This document shows, piece after piece, positions 38,184-50,122 of a stretch of DNA of 64,000 nucleotides; position 1 is the first letter of the stretch, and every line of letters begins with the position of its first letter. The stretch spans positions 4,588,001-4,652,000 of the forward strand of contig NZ_LT629786.1 in assembly GCF_900105675.1 (NCBI RefSeq), in the 5' to 3' direction. The translations under genes were made by a program, and so were the position numbers. Below the pieces are notes generated by a model that saw only the letters and a program-made list of their open reading frames with translations, was not told the origin of the DNA and did no database searches. The DNA is from Pseudomonas synxantha (GTDB taxonomy: Bacteria > Pseudomonadota > Gammaproteobacteria > Pseudomonadales > Pseudomonadaceae).

Positions 38184-39128
38184 TCAAACCTCAGGCCAGA
38201 ACGCCCGAATCCCAGCCACCCCTTGCGCCCCGGCTTCCCACGCCTGCTCCCGCTGCGCAGGCCCAACCCCGCCCAGCAGGAATACCGGCTTGCTGAACCC
38301 GGTGATCAACTGCGCCGCCTGCTCCCAACCCAACGGCTGCGCATCCGGATGGGTCTGGGTCGGCTGCACCGGCGACAGGGTGACAAAGTCCACGTCCATC
38401 ATCTCTGCCAGCGCCAGCTCTTCAGCATTGTGGCAAGAAGCCGCCAACCAACGGTCCTTCGGCAGCGGGCGGCCCTTGCTCGCGTATTTGCGCAATTGCG
38501 CCGAGGTCATGTGCCAGCCAGCAGCAGGGAAATCCCCCAGCCACTCGAAGGGCCCCTTGAGCATCAATTGCGCCTTGCCGGCACACAGGCCAACCGCATC
38601 CACCGCCAGATCACGGTATTTAGGGTCGTAGCCGTTGGGCGCACGCAGTTGAACCAGCTTGATACCCCCTGCAATGGCCTTCTGGATGCCGCGCAACAGC
38701 GTGGGGGTTTCCAGCTCGCCCGGGGTGATCAGGTACTCGGCGGGCAAGCGCGCAGCGGCAACAATCGGCGCATTTGCCGCCGGGAACGCATAGTTGACCA
38801 AGTCCCGTTGCGTCACCCATTCCAACGGCTGCCCTTCGGCACCATGGGGTTCGCCGGTAAAGGCCGAGACTTCCCAGACGTCCAGCAATACCTGCTTGTC
38901 CGGGTAATCATGCCGCACCTTGATCAACGGCCGCGCCGTAGTGACCTGGATACCCAGCTCTTCCTGCAGTTCTCGTGACAAGGCCGTGGCGACCGACTCA
39001 TCGGCCTCCACCTTGCCGCCGGGAAACTCCCAGAGCCCGCCCTGATGCTGGGTGTCGGCACGGCGCGCCAGCAGGATCCTGCCATCGACACCGCGGATCA
39101 CCGCTGCTGCTACATGCACTCGTTTCAC
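38184..39128 (-). CDS. Nudix hydrolase fused to a ThiE/TenI-like domain
   Basis: A 314-residue two-domain protein. Residues about 1-130 form a MutT-type Nudix domain with the Nudix box running from GGKVEADES to REL-EELG; this class removes oxidised nucleotides such as 8-oxo-dGTP. Residues about 135-314 resemble thiamine-phosphate synthase or TenI (LVQLRAPN, SPVQPTQTHPDAQPLGW, GGVGPAQ), but the canonical Lys after VQLRE is missing. The GTG at 39128 is preferred because GAGGAA lies upstream and a more distal ATG would overlap argJ. It follows argJ by 19 bp. Confidence 0.88.
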   Translation of the reverse strand: MKRVHVAAAVIRGVDGRILLARRADTQHQGGLWEFPGGKVEADESVATALSRELQEELGIQVTTARPLIKVRHDYPDKQVLLDVWEVSAFTGEPHGAEGQPLEWVTQRDLVNYAFPAANAPIVAAARLPAEYLITPGELETPTLLRGIQKAIAGGIKLVQLRAPNGYDPKYRDLAVDAVGLCAGKAQLMLKGPFEWLGDFPAAGWHMTSAQLRKYASKGRPLPKDRWLAASCHNAEELALAEMMDVDFVTLSPVQPTQTHPDAQPLGWEQAAQLITGFSKPVFLLGGVGPAQREQAWEAGAQGVAGIRAFWPEV

Positions 39129-39147
39129 CACCAGTTTCCTCTTGGTA

Positions 39148-40365
39148 TCAGGTACGGTATTCCGCATTGATCTTCACGTACTCGTGGGACAGGTCGGTGG
39201 TCCAGATGGTTTCGCTGCACGCGCCGCGCCCCAATTCGATGCGGATGGTGATTTCTTCCTGCTGCATCACCGCCGAGCCCTGGGCTTCGGTGTAGGTTTC
39301 GGCGCGAGCACCGCGGCTGGCGATGCACACGTCGCCGAGGAACACGTCGATCTTGCTCACGTCCAGGTCCGGCACGCCGGCACGACCGACAGCCGCCAGG
39401 ATACGGCCCCAGTTCGGATCCGAGGCAAACAGCGCGGTCTTGATCAGCGGCGAGTGCGCCACGGTGTAGCCCACGTCCAGGCATTCCTGATGGTTGCCGC
39501 CGCCATTGACTTCAACCGTCACGAACTTGGTCGCGCCCTCGCCGTCGCGCACGATGGCCTGGGCCACGTCCATGCACACTTCAAACACCGCCTGCTTCAA
39601 CGCCGCGAACAGCGGGCCGCTGGCTTGCGTGATGGGTGGCAGGTCGGCCTGACCGGTAGCAATCAGCATGCAGCAGTCGTTGGTCGAGGTGTCGCCATCA
39701 ATGGTGATGCGGTTGAACGACTTGTTGGCCGCGTCCAGGATCAGGCTCTGCAGCACGTCGCGGGAGACTTTGGCATCGGTGGCGATATAGCCGAGCATGG
39801 TGGCCATGTTCGGGCGGATCATGCCCGCGCCCTTGCTGATGCCGGTCACAGTGACCGTCACGCCGTCGTGCACAAACTGACGGCTTGCGCCTTTTGGCAA
39901 GGTGTCGGTGGTCATGATGCCAGTGGCCGCAGCCGCCCAGTTATCTACAGACAGGTCATCCAGCGCGGCTTGCAGGGCGCCTTCGATTTTTTCCACAGGC
40001 AGCGGTTCACCGATCACGCCGGTTGAGTACGGCAGCACTTGGCTGGCGTCCACGCCGGTCAGTTGGGCCAGCTTGGCGCAGGTGCGCGCCGCGGCCACCA
40101 GGCCAGGCTCGCCGGTGCCGGCGTTGGCATTGCCGGTGTTGGTGAGCAGGTAACGGATCGTGCCGGCCACGCGCTGCTTGGCCAGGATCACCGGCGCGGC
40201 GCAGAAGGCATTGAGGGTGAACACACCGGCGACGGTCGAGCCTTCGGCACAGCGCATCACTACCACATCCTTGCGCCCCGGGCGCTTGATGCCGGCCGAG
40301 GCGATACCGAGCTCAAAACCGGCAACCGGGTGCAATGTGGGCAAAGGACCAAGACCAACAGCCAT
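39148..40365 (-). CDS. argJ: glutamate N-acetyltransferase / amino-acid acetyltransferase ArgJ
   Basis: A 405-residue enzyme that transfers acetyl from acetylornithine to glutamate in the cyclic arginine pathway, and possibly also uses acetyl-CoA. It is made as a precursor that cleaves itself before the Thr in [11 protein letters not shown], yielding alpha and beta chains. The ATG at 40365 ([12 protein letters not shown]) fits the family start. It lies between secA and the Nudix-ThiE gene, all on the minus strand. Confidence 0.96.
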   Translation of the reverse strand: MAVGLGPLPTLHPVAGFELGIASAGIKRPGRKDVVVMRCAEGSTVAGVFTLNAFCAAPVILAKQRVAGTIRYLLTNTGNANAGTGEPGLVAAARTCAKLAQLTGVDASQVLPYSTGVIGEPLPVEKIEGALQAALDDLSVDNWAAAATGIMTTDTLPKGASRQFVHDGVTVTVTGISKGAGMIRPNMATMLGYIATDAKVSRDVLQSLILDAANKSFNRITIDGDTSTNDCCMLIATGQADLPPITQASGPLFAALKQAVFEVCMDVAQAIVRDGEGATKFVTVEVNGGGNHQECLDVGYTVAHSPLIKTALFASDPNWGRILAAVGRAGVPDLDVSKIDVFLGDVCIASRGARAETYTEAQGSAVMQQEEITIRIELGRGACSETIWTTDLSHEYVKINAEYRT

Positions 40366-40489
40366 GAATGCGCTCCTCAAAAATAGGTGATGTCTGTGCC
40401 GTCGCGATCGACGGTGGGAATTAATGGCAAAACGCCGCGACGGCTAGTGCCGGTCGCGGCGCGGGGTGTTGCAGCGTCAGGGGAAAATC

Positions 40490-43225
<2,736 letters not shown>

Positions 43226-43390
43226 ATCGGCAGGTTCTTCCACACATAGGGATGGAGGGCGCACCGTCAGTGGCCCGAGCAGCCCTCACGGCCGCATGCG
43301 AACGCGCATTCTACCCTGAATCGTGGGTGAGGAAAGTGGCGTTATTCCCCGATGCTGGCATGGGCCTGTGAGAGGGCTTGTTTAAAATAA

Positions 43391-43456
43391 GGGCTTTTGC
43401 TGGAACTTCAACCCATGAAGTGAAGAAGTTACCTATTGATTTCATGGGAAAAGCCC
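43391..43456 (+). promoter_or_regulatory. nested inverted repeats between secA and dciA
   Basis: Outer arms GGGCTTTT (43391-43398) and AAAAGCCC (43449-43456) enclose inner arms CCCATGAA and TTCATGGG. A competing hairpin ACTTCA/TGAAGT spans 43405-43421. It lies 74 bp before dciA. The rest of the 305-bp gap has no gene. Confidence 0.55.
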
Positions 43457-43530
43457 GGCAGATGCATGGCTTCGGGCCGTACCGGCGCTTTCTGTTAAGA
43501 TGAGCGCTCTGTTACTTAAGGTGTCCAGAC

Positions 43531-43986
43531 ATGGCATTTCGCCCTCTTACAGCCCGCGCTCCCGGCGTGTTGCTCCGCGAAGCCAAGCCGTTGAAAGCCA
43601 TCTTCGGCCAGGCGCAACGCTTGGGTCATTTGCAACGCCTGCTTGAAAGCCAACTGCAACCAGCCGCCCGTGAACACTGCCACGTGGCGTCCTGGCGAGA
43701 AGGCAACCTGCTGTTAATTGTGACCGACGGCCATTGGGCGACCCGTTTGCGCTACCAGCAAAAACGCTTGCAGCGGCAATTGATGGTATTCGATGAATTC
43801 GCCGGTTTGACGCGCATACAATTCAAGGTACAGCCGCCCGCCGTGCCGCAGCGCACGGTGGGACACACGCTGGACCTGTCGGTAAATGCGGCCGAAACCC
43901 TGCAGGCAACGGCCGAAGGGATCAGCGACCCGGGCCTGCGCGCAGCCCTGGAACGGCTGGCCGCCCACGCCCGGCCCAAGCCCTGA
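43531..43986 (+). CDS. dciA: DciA family helicase-loader-type protein (DUF721)
   Basis: A 151-residue protein with a KH-like DUF721 domain (about residues 20-110) and a Pro/Ala-rich C-terminus. DciA interacts with the replicative helicase DnaB and is thought to load it in bacteria lacking DnaC. It is divergent from secA, a conserved neighbourhood in pseudomonads from memory, and converges with the HerA-like gene only 4 bp away. Confidence 0.9.
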   Translation: MAFRPLTARAPGVLLREAKPLKAIFGQAQRLGHLQRLLESQLQPAAREHCHVASWREGNLLLIVTDGHWATRLRYQQKRLQRQLMVFDEFAGLTRIQFKVQPPAVPQRTVGHTLDLSVNAAETLQATAEGISDPGLRAALERLAAHARPKP

Positions 43987-43990
43987 ATCG

Positions 43991-45466
43991 CTATTTGCGT
44001 TTGCTGCCGCCCAACAGCGAGCCCAGCAAGCCACGCACCAACTGGCGCCCCATCTGATTGGCGGCCTGCTGCATCGCTGACTTCAACGCCTTGCCGGCGG
44101 TGGTGCCGAGGAATGCACCGGCCTTGTCGGTAAAGCTCGGTTCTTCGGTCGATGCAGTCTCGCCAGTAGGCCCAAGTTCCTTGCGCGCCATCAGCACCTC
44201 ATAGGCCGACTCACGATCAACCGGCTTGTCATAGCGCCCCAGCAGCGGTGAACTGGCGACCAAGGCCGCACGTTCGGCTTCGCTGAGCGGCCCGATCCGC
44301 GATTGCGGGGGGGCAACCAACACACGCTGGACGACTTCTGGCGTGCCTTTTTCCTGCAAGGTGCCCACCAACGCCTCACCGGTGCCCAACTCTGTCAGCA
44401 CCGACAAGCTATCGAACGCCGGGCTGGGCCGAAAACCATCCGCCACCGCCCGCAGGGATTTCTGTTCTTTTGCGGTAAAGGCGCGCAAGCCGTGCTGGAT
44501 ACGCAGGCCCAGCTGCGCCAGCACCGTATCAGGCAGGTCGCCCGGCGATTGGGTGACAAAGTACACGCCGACACCTTTGGAGCGGATCAAGCGCACCACT
44601 TGCTCCAGGCGCTCCTGCAAGGCTCTAGGCGTATCGGCGAACAACAAATGGGCCTCGTCGAAAAACAGCGCCAACAGCGGCTTTTCGGCATCGCCGCGCT
44701 CCGGCAACTGTTCGAACAACTCCGCCAGCAGCCACAACAGGAAGGTCGCGTACACCTTGGGCGCTTCATGCACCAGGCGGCTGGCGTCCAACAGGTGGAT
44801 GCGCCCACGGCCATCGCTGGCGGGCTGCAGAATATCTTCGAGTTGCAGGGCCGGCTCGCCAAACAGGGCTTCAGCGCCTTGCTGCTCCAATACCGCCAGG
44901 CGCCGCAACAGCGCCTGGCTGGAACCCGTGGTCATCAACGCCGCGTCTTCGCCCAGCAGTTCCGGGTGGTAACGCAGGTGGTTAAGGAGCGCCTTGAGGT
45001 CCTTGAGGTCCAGCAGCAACAGGCCTTCGCGGTCCGCCACCTTGAAGGCCGCGTAGAGCGCCGATTGCTGGCTGTCGGTGAGTTCCAGCAGGCTGCCAAG
45101 CAATAACGGGCCCATTTCGCTGATGGTGGTACGCAGCGGATGACCGGACTGGCCATGGATATCCCACAGGGTAACGGGGTACGCCTGGGCCTTGTAGCCA
45201 AGGAATGGCATGCCGGCAATCCGCTCGGCGACTTTGCCCTGCGGATTGGCAGCGGCGCCCAGGCCGCAAAGGTCGCCCTTGATGTCGGCGGCGAACACCG
45301 TCACACCCGCATCACTGAAGGCTTCGGCCAGGCGCTGCAAGGTGACGGTCTTGCCGGTGCCCGTGGCGCCGGCGATCAACCCATGACGGTTGGCCAGGCG
45401 CATGGACTGGGCGATGGGCTGGCCGTCTGGGCCGGCACCGATAAGCAGTTGTGTGGAGTCAGGCAT
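43991..45466 (-). CDS. HerA-like ATPase (DUF853)
   Basis: A 491-residue P-loop ATPase with Walker A GATGTGKT near residue 33 and acidic Walker B in LLALFFDEAHLLF. The overall pattern (helicase HerA-like, C-terminal DUF853) is common in proteobacteria. The family relates to DNA-translocating ATPases such as FtsK and HerA, but the substrate here is unknown. No NurA nuclease is adjacent, so it is not the archaeal HerA-NurA pair. There is a Lys/Arg-rich C-terminus (LGGSKRK). Confidence 0.9.
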   Translation of the reverse strand: MPDSTQLLIGAGPDGQPIAQSMRLANRHGLIAGATGTGKTVTLQRLAEAFSDAGVTVFAADIKGDLCGLGAAANPQGKVAERIAGMPFLGYKAQAYPVTLWDIHGQSGHPLRTTISEMGPLLLGSLLELTDSQQSALYAAFKVADREGLLLLDLKDLKALLNHLRYHPELLGEDAALMTTGSSQALLRRLAVLEQQGAEALFGEPALQLEDILQPASDGRGRIHLLDASRLVHEAPKVYATFLLWLLAELFEQLPERGDAEKPLLALFFDEAHLLFADTPRALQERLEQVVRLIRSKGVGVYFVTQSPGDLPDTVLAQLGLRIQHGLRAFTAKEQKSLRAVADGFRPSPAFDSLSVLTELGTGEALVGTLQEKGTPEVVQRVLVAPPQSRIGPLSEAERAALVASSPLLGRYDKPVDRESAYEVLMARKELGPTGETASTEEPSFTDKAGAFLGTTAGKALKSAMQQAANQMGRQLVRGLLGSLLGGSKRK

Positions 45467-45671
45467 TTCGTCACCTATGGTTAATCTTTAGTGCCGCAAG
45501 GTCGATATAGACAGATGTAAGCCCGACAAAGACTAAAAAATGGTCAGATAATTCCGATATGGACCAACGGAGCTATCACCAGAAATACCACACCTTTTTT
45601 GACGCTGCCATTTTGCGCCTCCCGTCCAGGACGCGCCTCGGATATTAAGACCTTAGCGGACCCTACAAGCC

Positions 45672-47561
45672 ATGAATAAAAATCTGCGCTTCAGCCACAA
45701 AATCCTGCTTGCAGCCTCCCTTATCGTCATCGCCGCCTTCGCGTTGTTCACCCTCTATAACGACTACCTGCAACGCAATGCGATTCGCGACGACCTCAAT
45801 AACTACCTGCATGAAATGGGCGACGTCACCGCCGGCAATATCCAGACCTGGCTCACCGGGCGTATCGCGCTGGTGGAAAACGCAGCACAAAATATTGCCA
45901 TCAACCCTGAGCCCTCCGTGGTCGCCAGCCTGCTGGAACAGAAAGCGTTGACCTCTTCATTCATGGCAACCTACGTCGGCGACAGCCAGGGCACTTTCAC
46001 CATCCGCCCTGATACAAAGATGCCCGACGGCTTCGATCCGCGCGTTCGCCCCTGGTACAAGGGCGCCCAGGCCAGCAACGGCTCAACCCTGACCGAACCC
46101 TATATCGACGCGGCCACCGGTCAACTGATCATCTCGGTTGCCACTCCCAGCGCCAAGGCCGGGCAGAGCATCGGCGTGGTAGGCGGCGACCTCAGCCTGC
46201 AAACCCTGGTGGATAACATTGGTGCGCTGGACTTCGGCGGCATGGGTTATGCCTTCCTGGTCAGCGCCGATGGCAAGGTGCTGGTGCACCCGGACAAAAC
46301 CCTGGTGATGAAGACCCTGGCTGACGTGTACCCAAAGGACACGCCGAAGATCAGCGGCGACTTCAGTGAAGTACAAGCCAACGGCAAAACCAACATCGTG
46401 ACCTTCACCCCGATCAAGGGCCTGCCATCGGTGAACTGGTACCTGGGTGTGTCGGTGGATAAAGCCAAGTCGTTCGCCATGCTCAGTGAATTTCGCACCT
46501 CGGCCGTGATCGCCACGATCATTGCGGTGGTGATCATCATCGCCCTGCTGGGCATGTTGATCCGTGTCTTGCTGCAACCGCTGCACCTGATGACCCGCGC
46601 CATGCAAGACATCGCCGACGGCGAAGGCGACCTGACCCGCCGCCTGGTCATCCAGAACAACGACGAGTTCGGCACCCTGGGCACTGCCTTCAACCGTTTC
46701 GTCGAGCGCATCCACACCTCGATTCGCGAAGTCTCGTCAGCCACCGAGCAGGTCAATGAAGTGGCGCTGCGCGTGGTCAGCGCCTCCAACTCGTCGATGG
46801 TCAACTCCGACGAACAGGCCAACCGCACCAACAGCGTTGCCGCCGCCATCAATCAACTGGGGGCAGCTGCCCAGGAGATCGCCCGCAACGCCGCCCAAGC
46901 CTCCAACCAGGCCAGCGATGCGCGCCACTTGGCCGAAGACGGCCAGCAGGTGGTTGAACGCAATATCAAGGCGATGACGCAGCTGTCGAGCATGATCAGC
47001 GCCTCGAGCAGCAATATCGAGGCACTTAATAGCAAAACCGTGAATATCGGCCAGATTCTTGAAGTGATCACTAGCATTTCCCAGCAAACCAACCTGCTGG
47101 CGCTCAACGCGGCCATCGAAGCGGCACGCGCCGGAGAAGCCGGACGCGGCTTTGCAGTAGTGGCCGATGAAGTGCGCAACCTGGCCCACCGCACCCAGGA
47201 ATCGGCGCAACAGGTGCAGAAGATGATCGAGGAACTGCAGGTCGGCGCACGAGACTCGGTGAGCACCATGAGTGAAAGCCAACGCCACAGCCTGGACAGC
47301 GTGGAAATCGCCAACCTGGCCGGCGAGCGCTTGAACAGCGTGACCCAGCGTATTGGCGAGATCGACGGCATGAACCAGTCGGTCGCCACTGCCACCGAAG
47401 AACAGACGTCTGTAGTGGAGTCGATCAATATGGACATCACCGAGATCAACACCCTCAACCAGGAAGGCGTGGAAAACCTGCAATCGACACTGCGCGCCTG
47501 CTCGGACCTGGAACGGCAAGCGTCACGCCTGAAGCAATTGGTGGGCAGCTTCCGTATCTAA
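45672..47561 (+). CDS. PctA-like amino-acid chemoreceptor (dCache-HAMP-MCP)
   Basis: A 629-residue chemoreceptor. Membrane helix at about 9-29, a double-Cache sensor at 35-275, second helix at about 278-300, HAMP, and a signalling coiled coil with the conserved tip [19 protein letters not shown]. The N-terminus ([11 protein letters not shown] and [14 protein letters not shown]) and length match P. aeruginosa PctA as I recall it. The amino-acid-binding motif is present at R126, W128, Y129, Y144, D146 and D173, but position 121 is Phe instead of Tyr. Probable ligands are L-amino acids or related amines. It stands alone, transcribed towards repeat B. Confidence 0.95.
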   Translation: MNKNLRFSHKILLAASLIVIAAFALFTLYNDYLQRNAIRDDLNNYLHEMGDVTAGNIQTWLTGRIALVENAAQNIAINPEPSVVASLLEQKALTSSFMATYVGDSQGTFTIRPDTKMPDGFDPRVRPWYKGAQASNGSTLTEPYIDAATGQLIISVATPSAKAGQSIGVVGGDLSLQTLVDNIGALDFGGMGYAFLVSADGKVLVHPDKTLVMKTLADVYPKDTPKISGDFSEVQANGKTNIVTFTPIKGLPSVNWYLGVSVDKAKSFAMLSEFRTSAVIATIIAVVIIIALLGMLIRVLLQPLHLMTRAMQDIADGEGDLTRRLVIQNNDEFGTLGTAFNRFVERIHTSIREVSSATEQVNEVALRVVSASNSSMVNSDEQANRTNSVAAAINQLGAAAQEIARNAAQASNQASDARHLAEDGQQVVERNIKAMTQLSSMISASSSNIEALNSKTVNIGQILEVITSISQQTNLLALNAAIEAARAGEAGRGFAVVADEVRNLAHRTQESAQQVQKMIEELQVGARDSVSTMSESQRHSLDSVEIANLAGERLNSVTQRIGEIDGMNQSVATATEEQTSVVESINMDITEINTLNQEGVENLQSTLRACSDLERQASRLKQLVGSFRI

Positions 47562-47595
47562 TAGACAGAGGGGCCTGGTGGTACTCAGTCAAAAT

Positions 47596-47632
47596 GTGGG
47601 AGGGCGGCGCGACGATTCGACTTGCCCTCGAT
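47596..47632 (+). repeat. REP sequence with internal insertion
   Basis: gtgggaggg is followed by 16 unrelated bases (47605-47620) and then cttgccctcgat, so a REP core appears split. It lies 35 bp after the chemoreceptor stop. Confidence 0.6.
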
Positions 47633-47718
47633 GGGAGTGGGTCAGCCACAGATGTGCTGACTGACCGGCCCTCACCGGGGCAGGTATCGACACAACTTCG
47701 GGTACGCCGCTGGACCCT

Positions 47719-48161
47719 GTGGGAGGGGGCTTGCCCCCGATGGCGGCCCTGAGGGCCGACCAGAATGTTGGATCAGACCGAGTACATATCCGTTATTTGG
47801 GCAACGGCTACTTATGGTTCCGCTTTTACAGCGGGTCACTTTTGGAAAAGAGCCCCAAAAGTAACCAAAAAGGCTCTTGCCCCACCACTCGGCACCTCGC
47901 CCAGGCTCGGTGTGCCCGTAATCCGACAGGGATTTGGGGGGCCGCCGCCACGCGCCATCCATGGCGCGGGGCGGCTAAACCGGCATCCCTGCCGGTTTAC
48001 CCCCCAAATCCCTGTCGAATTCCGGCCAGCGTGGTTTGACGGGGCGCCTGAGATCAAAAGCAGATCAAGATCAAGAGCGGCTCGCTTCGCATCGTGGTTA
48101 CTGACGGTCACTATGTGAGAGTTGTAGATACCCACGCTCATCAGGGGCAAGCCCCTCCCAC
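47719..48161 (-). repeat. REP-bounded structured repeat, copy B
   Basis: The inverted counterpart of 2754-3180, about 443 bp, bounded by REP cores at both ends. Here the outer arm is a perfect 17-bp inverted repeat (47925-47941 with 48000-48016) enclosing two palindromic hairpins (47952-47967 and 47977-47998). It occupies most of the 712-bp gap between the chemoreceptor and the glycosyltransferase. Copy B has diverged from A mainly in loops and at the REP-proximal ends. Confidence 0.88.
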
Positions 48162-48273
48162 ATTCGCCAGCATTTCAAACTTGAACATGCAGCACAGCAT
48201 CAATCCCAATCGAACATCTCTGCGCGTCTCAGGTCCACGTTAATGAGAGCAATGGATCGGAGGGATGTTTATC

Positions 48274-49386
48274 GTGCATATCGCTGACATAACCATGTTC
48301 TACGCCCCGGCGAGTGGCGGCGTACGCACTTATCTCGACGCCAAGCACCGACGCCTGGCGCTCAAGCCTGGGATTCGCCACAGCCTGCTGGTGCCTGGCG
48401 CTCACTTGAGCGAGCACGATGGGATCTTCAAGGTGCCGGCTCCTGCCCTGCCCTTTGGCAAGGGCTATCGCTTCCCCCTCCGCTTGGCGCCCTGGCGAAA
48501 TGTACTGCACGATCTACAGCCCGATCTTATCGAAGTCGGCGACCCCTACCTCACCGCCTGGGCCGCGCTCGATGCCCGGCGCCAGCTGGACGTACCCGTC
48601 ATCGGCTTTTACCACTCCGACCTGCCGCTGCTGGTAAGCAACCGCATGGGGCCCTGGTTTACGCCCAACGTCGAGGCCTATGTCAGCAAGCTCTACGGGA
48701 ATTTCGACCGGGTACTGGCCCCCAGCAAGGTGATGGCCGACAAACTTACCGGCCTCGGGGTCAGAAATGTCTTCGTCCAACCGCTGGGGGTGGACCTGCA
48801 GACCTTCACCCCAGACGTGCGCGACCCTGGCCTGCGCGCCGAGCTGGGGATTGGCGAAGACACCCGATTGTTGATCTTCGCCGGGCGCGGTTCCAAGGAG
48901 AAAAACCTGCCGGTGCTGCTCAATTGCATGAAGCGCCTGGGCGACGGCTACCATTTGCTGCTGGTGGGTTCGGGCATGCCGGCCAACGTGCCGGATAATG
49001 TCACCGTAGTCGATGGATTCCGCCCTGCCCAGCATGTCGCCCGGCTGATGGCCAGCGCCGACGCCTTGCTGCATGGCGGCGACCAGGAAACCTTCGGCCT
49101 GGTGATCCTGGAAGCCATGGCCTGTGGCATCCCGGTCGTCGCCGTTGCGGCCGGGGCCTTCACTGAAATTATCGACGAGCGCTGTGGCCTGCTGTGTGCG
49201 CCCAACAACCCCAAGGCGATGGCTGACGCGGTGCGCGAACTGTTCGGTGCCGACAGCCGACGCCTGGGCGTCCAGGCGCGGCAGCACGTTGAGCAGCATT
49301 ATGCGTGGGACACCGTAGTCGATAGCCTGCTGGGCCATTATCACGCCGTGCTGGGCACGCACAAACCGATGCTCGCCCATGGCTGA
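48274..49386 (+). CDS. glycosyltransferase family 4
   Basis: A 370-residue GT-B-fold retaining glycosyltransferase. The N-terminal domain begins HIADITMFYAPASGGVRTY with the Gly-rich acceptor loop; the C-terminal donor domain has FAGRGSKEKN and the E-x7-E motif ETFGLVILE. I prefer the GTG at 48274 because GGAGGG (48259-48264) sits nine bases before it, whereas the ATG at 48265 would touch that site. It overlaps the next gene by 8 bp. Its neighbours suggest synthesis and export of a glycolipid or surface glycan, but the sugar and acceptor are unknown. Confidence 0.9.
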   Translation: MHIADITMFYAPASGGVRTYLDAKHRRLALKPGIRHSLLVPGAHLSEHDGIFKVPAPALPFGKGYRFPLRLAPWRNVLHDLQPDLIEVGDPYLTAWAALDARRQLDVPVIGFYHSDLPLLVSNRMGPWFTPNVEAYVSKLYGNFDRVLAPSKVMADKLTGLGVRNVFVQPLGVDLQTFTPDVRDPGLRAELGIGEDTRLLIFAGRGSKEKNLPVLLNCMKRLGDGYHLLLVGSGMPANVPDNVTVVDGFRPAQHVARLMASADALLHGGDQETFGLVILEAMACGIPVVAVAAGAFTEIIDERCGLLCAPNNPKAMADAVRELFGADSRRLGVQARQHVEQHYAWDTVVDSLLGHYHAVLGTHKPMLAHG

Positions 49387-50122
49387 GCGTTCGGTCATGC
49401 TGGTGTTGCACGATGTAGCACCGAGCACCTGGGCTGACTATCGGCCGTTTGTCCAGGCCGTGGATGCGCTGGGCAACGTGCCCATCACCTGGCTGGTGGT
49501 GCCGGACTTCCATCACCATGACGACCTGGCCGCCCACGCCGACTTTCGCCGCTTGCTCGACAGCCGCGTGGCCAAGGGCGATGAACTGACCTTGCACGGC
49601 TACTATCATTGCGACGACCAGCCCAGGCCACGTACACCAAAAGACTGGTTCATGCGGCGCATCTATACCCATGAAGGCGAGTTTTACCAGTTGTCCCAGG
49701 CCGAAGCCTTAAAGCGGCTTACTGCCGGCATCGAGATATTCCAGCGCAATGACTGGCCGCTGCACGGGTTTGTCGCCCCCGCCTGGTTGATGAGCGACGG
49801 CACCCGCCAGGCATTGCGCCAGTTGCCGCTGAGTTACACCAGCGACCCGCAGCATCTTTATCGACTGCCTGACTTCACGCGCATCGACGCCCCAGGCCTG
49901 GTCTGGAGCGCCCGCAGCGCATGGCGCCGCGGCCTGTCCAAAGTCCTCAGCGACCAACGGGAGCAGCGCTGGCAGACCGCCCCGGTGATCCGGTTGGGGC
50001 TGCACCCGGTGGACATGCGCCACGAGTTTTCTCGTCGCTCCTGGCTACAAACCCTGCAACGCCTACTCAATGCTGGGCGCACTCCACAGACTAAGGCCGC
50101 CTGGCTGGCGACGCAGCCATGA
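49379..50122 (+). CDS. polysaccharide deacetylase-like protein (DUF2334)
   Basis: A 247-residue protein of the DUF2334 branch of the NodB-like deacetylase fold. Metal-site motifs are visible: LHDVAPS near the N-terminus, TLHGYYHCD around residue 74, and LGLHPVDM towards the C-terminus. It has no signal peptide, so it would act in the cytoplasm, probably removing an acyl group from a sugar made by the preceding glycosyltransferase; that is inference. It overlaps genes on both sides (8 bp and 4 bp). Confidence 0.87.
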   Translation: MAERSVMLVLHDVAPSTWADYRPFVQAVDALGNVPITWLVVPDFHHHDDLAAHADFRRLLDSRVAKGDELTLHGYYHCDDQPRPRTPKDWFMRRIYTHEGEFYQLSQAEALKRLTAGIEIFQRNDWPLHGFVAPAWLMSDGTRQALRQLPLSYTSDPQHLYRLPDFTRIDAPGLVWSARSAWRRGLSKVLSDQREQRWQTAPVIRLGLHPVDMRHEFSRRSWLQTLQRLLNAGRTPQTKAAWLATQP

